A stretch of DNA of 8,762 nucleotides. Origin: Oscillospiraceae bacterium (GTDB lineage Bacteria > Bacillota > Clostridia > Oscillospirales > UBA929). Under the pieces are notes generated by a model that searched no databases, was not told the origin of the DNA, and saw nothing but the letters and a program-made list of their open reading frames with translations. Shown here in pieces: positions 6,224-8,762 of the stretch (its first letter is position 1; the number at the start of each line of letters is the position of its first letter). The DNA is taken from positions 1-8,762 of the forward strand of contig JAISVY010000061.1 in NCBI GenBank assembly GCA_031271325.1, given 5' to 3'. Position numbers and translations under genes: made by a program.

Positions 6224-8442
6224 ATGTCAATACAAACTGGGCGGCGCAGCTCGCGCAGTTCCAGTCAAAACCCCAGCTCCGGGACACGGGCGGCGAGCCG
6301 CTGGCGCTGGAAGAAGGGGATACCTTTACCGCCGAGGTTCTGGGCGCCAAACCCGACGGCACGGTTTCGCTCCGTATGCCGAACGGGCAGCGGTTTTTAG
6401 CCGAGCTGATGACCGAACGCCCGCTGGTGCCGGGGCAGCGGATGACCCTGACCGTCTCTTCGGTGCGGGAGGGCATGCCGATGGTGGAGGTTGCGGGGGA
6501 AGGCGCGTCTTCAACCGAAACCTTCCTTAAAGCGATGAACGCTCCGCAAAACGACCTGACGACGGCGCTCGCGCGCGAGATTCTGCGTCAGCATACGCCG
6601 TTCACACCCAAGCAATTTGCCGCACTGTCACGGGCAGTCGCCGCGTCCCCGGGGTTGGAACCGGAACAGGCGGTGTTTATGGCGCGGCACCGGATTCCGA
6701 TCACGAAAGAAAACGTCGCGCAGTACCGCGCCCTGAACGAGCCGCAGGCGCAGTTGGGCGCGCTGCTGCAAAAACTGCTCGACCTGCTGCCGGACACACC
6801 CGCGCAGCGACCCGTTGCGGGCGGGTTGGAGAATCCCGCGCCTGTTGCGGGCGGGCGGGATAACCCCGCCCCTACGACGAATCAACCTGCCGGTCAATTG
6901 CCGAACAGTCTTCTGCCTGTGCCGGAACCGGCGGCGAACCAGCCCGCGCCAAACGCGCCTGTTGCGCAGGGACAGGAAACCCCCGCGCCTGTCGCGGACG
7001 GGCGGGAACCCCCCCCTACAAATCAACAACAACCCGCCGCGCCGAACACGCCTGTTACGGGCGGGCGGGAGAACCCCGCCCCTACGGTGCAGCAACCCAC
7101 GCAAACCGCCCCTGTTACGGTCGGGCGGGAAAACCCCGCCCCTACGGTGAACCAACCCACGCAAACCGCCCCTGTCGCGGGCGGGCGGGATAACCCCGCC
7201 CCTGCGGCGAATCAACCGGCGCAAACCGCACCTGTTGCGGTCGGGCGGGATAACCCCGCCCCTGTTGCGGGCGGGCGGGAAAACCCCGCGCCTGCGACGA
7301 ATCAACCGGCGCAAACCACGCCTGTTGCGGGCGGGCGGGAGAATCCCGCCCCTACGGTGAACCAATCTGCCGCGCAAACCGCGCCTGTTATAGGCGGGTG
7401 GGAAAACCCCGCGCCTGCGGCAAATCAACCTGCGCCGAACGCGACCGTTGCGCAGGGACCGGAAACCCCCGCGCCTGTTGCGGTCGGGCGGGAGAACCCC
7501 ACCCCTACAGCAAACCAACCTGCCGCGCCGAACGCGCCTGTTATAGGCGGGCGGGATAACCCCACCCCTACGGTGAACCAACCCGCGCCGAACACGCCTG
7601 TTACGGTCGGGCGGGAGAACCCCGCCCCTACGGTGAACCAACCTGCCGCGCCGAACACGTCCGTTGCGGGCGGGCGGGAGAACCCCGCCCCTACGGTGCA
7701 GCAACCCGCCGCGCAAACCGCGCCTGTTACGCAAGGACAGGAAAACCCCGCGCCTGTTGCGGGCGGGCGGGAGAACCCCGCCCCTACAAATCAACAACAA
7801 CCCGCCACGCAAACCGCGCTGGGTGAGACCGACATCCCGCGTCTTCTGGACGCGATCTTCACCAAGGTGGAGCGCGGACGCACACTGCCCCGTGAGATGG
7901 ATGTTCCGAGGCAGACGCGCGAAATCGGGCGGATGCTCACCCGCGTGCTGGACGCGGCGCGGGAGATGCCCGAAGGCGCGCGCACGGAAATTATGAAAGC
8001 GGCACGGGATGTTGTGGAAAACCTGCGCTTTTCCGACCAATTGAACCATTGCGCCTCGTTCGCGCAGATGCCGCTGACGCTGAACGGCGAACGCACGACG
8101 GCGCAGCTCTATGTTTTTAACGACAGCAAGGAAAAGAAGCGCATCGACCCGCACAACGCCACCGTTTTCGTCTCGCTCGCGACGGCCAACCTCGGTACGG
8201 TCGAGGGCTTCGTCAAGGTGATCGGAACCGGCGTAGACGCGGACTTCTCCCTGCAAACGGAGAGCGCGGCGCGTCTGTTCCGCGCCGGTCTGCCGGAACT
8301 GGGCGCAATGCTGGAAGCGCAGGGTTACCGTCTGGAGCGCGTCAATGCCTCGGCGGAGAAACCCGCGCCGTCCACACCGGCTAAAGTGGAAAAAGACCGC
8401 GCCGTCCGTGCGGAGCGTTACCGGTTCAACCGCACGGTATAA
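6220..8442 (+). CDS. FliK-like (YlqG-type) flagellar hook-length control domain protein with a 336-residue repeat linker
   Basis: A 740-aa protein with three parts. Residues 1-100 are beta-rich (EEGDTFTAEVLG, then VPGQRMTLTV), and 101-197 are helical (FTPKQFAALSRAV, RIPITKENVAQYRAL). This layout is seen in Firmicutes FliK-like proteins. Residues 198-533 are a low-complexity Pro/Asn/Gln/Gly linker of 18 repeats. Residues 534-740 hold helices and a FliK C-terminal (Flg_hook-type) domain at about 610-715: TTAQLYVFN, then ATVFVSLATANLGTVEGFVKV, then FRAGLPELGAMLEAQGYRLERV. No signal peptide or TM segment is visible. In FliK the linker spans the growing hook and the C-domain touches FlhB to stop hook export. 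The next gene is a FlhB C-domain protein, which supports that reading. The ATGA overlap with secA implies translational coupling. Whether this paralogue measures hook length is unknown; an uncharacterised YlqG-like role is equally possible. The linker DNA is far more repetitive and GC-rich than its flanks. Confidence 0.78.
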   Translation: MNVNTNWAAQLAQFQSKPQLRDTGGEPLALEEGDTFTAEVLGAKPDGTVSLRMPNGQRFLAELMTERPLVPGQRMTLTVSSVREGMPMVEVAGEGASSTETFLKAMNAPQNDLTTALAREILRQHTPFTPKQFAALSRAVAASPGLEPEQAVFMARHRIPITKENVAQYRALNEPQAQLGALLQKLLDLLPDTPAQRPVAGGLENPAPVAGGRDNPAPTTNQPAGQLPNSLLPVPEPAANQPAPNAPVAQGQETPAPVADGREPPPTNQQQPAAPNTPVTGGRENPAPTVQQPTQTAPVTVGRENPAPTVNQPTQTAPVAGGRDNPAPAANQPAQTAPVAVGRDNPAPVAGGRENPAPATNQPAQTTPVAGGRENPAPTVNQSAAQTAPVIGGWENPAPAANQPAPNATVAQGPETPAPVAVGRENPTPTANQPAAPNAPVIGGRDNPTPTVNQPAPNTPVTVGRENPAPTVNQPAAPNTSVAGGRENPAPTVQQPAAQTAPVTQGQENPAPVAGGRENPAPTNQQQPATQTALGETDIPRLLDAIFTKVERGRTLPREMDVPRQTREIGRMLTRVLDAAREMPEGARTEIMKAARDVVENLRFSDQLNHCASFAQMPLTLNGERTTAQLYVFNDSKEKKRIDPHNATVFVSLATANLGTVEGFVKVIGTGVDADFSLQTESAARLFRAGLPELGAMLEAQGYRLERVNASAEKPAPSTPAKVEKDRAVRAERYRFNRTV
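6811..7818 (+). repeat. In-frame array of 18 GC-rich palindromic repeats inside the FliK-like gene
   Basis: Units start at 6811, 6841, 6958, 6988, 7051, 7111, 7171, 7231, 7261, 7321, 7384, 7444, 7474, 7537, 7597, 7660, 7723 and 7753. Lengths are 30, 60, 63 or 66 nt, except the second (117 nt, with a degenerate spacer). All are multiples of three, so the frame is kept. The core encodes PV(A/T/I)(G/V/Q)GREN-PAP and the long form adds TVNQPA(A)QTA or APNT-type spacers. Nine units (2, 5, 6, 7, 8, 10, 15, 16, 18) contain the perfect palindrome GGGCGGG-N5-CCCGCCC; the first is at 6853-6871. Nucleotide identity is high even at third positions, which suggests recent duplication or conversion rather than old protein repeats. 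Confidence 0.93.
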
Positions 8443-8466
8443 CCGCGTTGTAACAGGAGGCAATTC

Positions 8467-8748
8467 ATGGCGGAGAAAAAAACGGTCGTGCGCGAGGCGG
8501 TGGTGCTGGAGTACGACCCCGGGCGCGGCGTACCGTCGGTCGTGGCGCAGGGGAAAGGACATGTAGCCGAAAAGATCATCGAGGTGGCGCATGAGCACAG
8601 CATACCGGTTCATGAAGATCCGGAACTCGCAAGCCTGCTCAATATGCTGCATATCGGGGAGGAGATTCCTCCCGAGCTGTATCAGGTCGTCGCGCAGATA
8701 TTAATTTATGTCGGGGAAATTGATAAAAAGGTCTTGCTTGGTTCGTAA
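8467..8748 (+). CDS. Stand-alone FlhB C-terminal domain protein (EscU/YscU/FlhX, YlqH-like)
   Basis: A 93-aa cytoplasmic protein equivalent to the C-terminal half of the flagellar export switch FlhB, without its membrane domain. Landmarks are AVVLEYDPGRGVPSVVAQGKG, then AEKIIEVAHEHSIPVHEDPELASLL, then IGEEIPPELYQVVAQILIYV, colinear with the FlhB stretch AVALKYD...PVVVAKG...VPVVENPPLA...IPEELYEAVAEVL. The autocleavage motif NPTH that precedes this stretch in FlhB is absent; KTVVRE occupies its place, so the protein begins about where the FlhB cleavage product begins. Full-length FlhB is about 350 aa, whereas YlqH/FlhX proteins are about this short. AGGAGG (8455-8460) lies 6 nt before the ATG, 24 nt after the FliK-like gene. 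FliK and FlhB C-domains are known partners, so the pair may act together; this is inferred for these paralogues. Confidence 0.9.
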   Translation: MAEKKTVVREAVVLEYDPGRGVPSVVAQGKGHVAEKIIEVAHEHSIPVHEDPELASLLNMLHIGEEIPPELYQVVAQILIYVGEIDKKVLLGS

Positions 8749-8762
8749 ATTTGGTGTATACT
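8734..8762 (+). promoter_or_regulatory. Promoter-like sequence at the right edge
   Basis: TTGCTT (8734-8739), a 17-nt spacer and TATACT (8757-8762), with the -35 inside the last codons of the preceding gene. It probably drives the next gene beyond the window. No terminator is visible between the stop codon at 8748 and the window end. Confidence 0.5.

Noticed and set aside
6841..7785. G-quadruplex potential in the repeat units.
   Set aside because: Each + strand unit has only three GGG tracts in tandem and the minus strand two; a fourth tract needs a long loop, so hairpin formation is the better-supported structure.
6811..7818. The array as a CRISPR locus.
   Set aside because: Spacers are themselves repeated and coding, units vary in length by codons, and the frame is maintained; there are no unique spacers or cas genes.
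6628..8652. A 674-codon open frame on the minus strand across the repeat array and into the FlhB-like gene.
   Set aside because: It is the antisense shadow of a GC-rich repeat that lacks stop codons in several frames. It is extremely Arg/Gly/Pro-rich, resembles no protein, and overlaps two well-supported genes.

Overview
The window is a GC-rich piece of a bacterial chromosome that reads best as a Firmicutes/Clostridia genome, perhaps an Oscillospirales-like gut clostridium. This is inferred from strong AGGAGG-type Shine-Dalgarno sequences on nearly every gene, the rpsB-tsf pair, a SecA with a C-terminal SEC-C zinc knuckle, and a FliK-like/FlhB-C-like gene pair resembling ylqG-ylqH of flagellated Firmicutes. 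All real genes are on the + strand. No rRNA, tRNA, CRISPR array or insertion sequence was seen.

Layout: (1) 1-225, the 3' part of a CsoR/FrmR-family metal-sensing repressor, cut by the window edge. (2) 370-1257, a six-TM cation diffusion facilitator (CDF) metal exporter, probably the repressor's target or operon partner. The 144-nt gap between them carries small GCC/GGC hairpins. (3) 1323-3198, a translation unit: a near-consensus promoter, a hairpin-containing leader, rpsB (ribosomal protein S2), tsf (EF-Ts, overlapping the rpsB stop as TAATG), then a strong intrinsic terminator. (4) 3290-8748, a second transcription unit: a good sigma-A-type promoter, a roughly 140-nt leader able to fold into a three-way junction and also containing a 39-codon open frame, secA, a 740-aa FliK-like protein overlapping the secA stop as ATGA, and a 93-aa stand-alone FlhB C-terminal-domain protein. 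A promoter-like sequence sits at the right edge.

The most unusual region is 6811-7818 inside the FliK-like gene. Eighteen in-frame repeats (30, 60, 63 or 66 nt, with one longer degenerate spacer) encode a 336-residue proline-rich linker with core PV(A/T/I)(G/V/Q)GREN-PAP. At DNA/RNA level the repeat core is a GC-rich palindrome, GGGCGGG-N5-CCCGCCC, intact in nine units. It looks like a REP-type palindromic element that was captured in frame and amplified. Related hairpin modules (GTTCGCC...GGCGAA; CGCCTGTTG) occur in two intergenic gaps of the same window.

How the genes may work together: the first pair handles metal homeostasis, the second gives core translation factors, and the third joins general Sec export (SecA) with two proteins resembling the hook-length ruler (FliK) and export-switch (FlhB C-domain) partners of the flagellar type III export apparatus. 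The Sec/flagellar coupling and the capture of repeats into coding sequence are inferences from this sequence alone.
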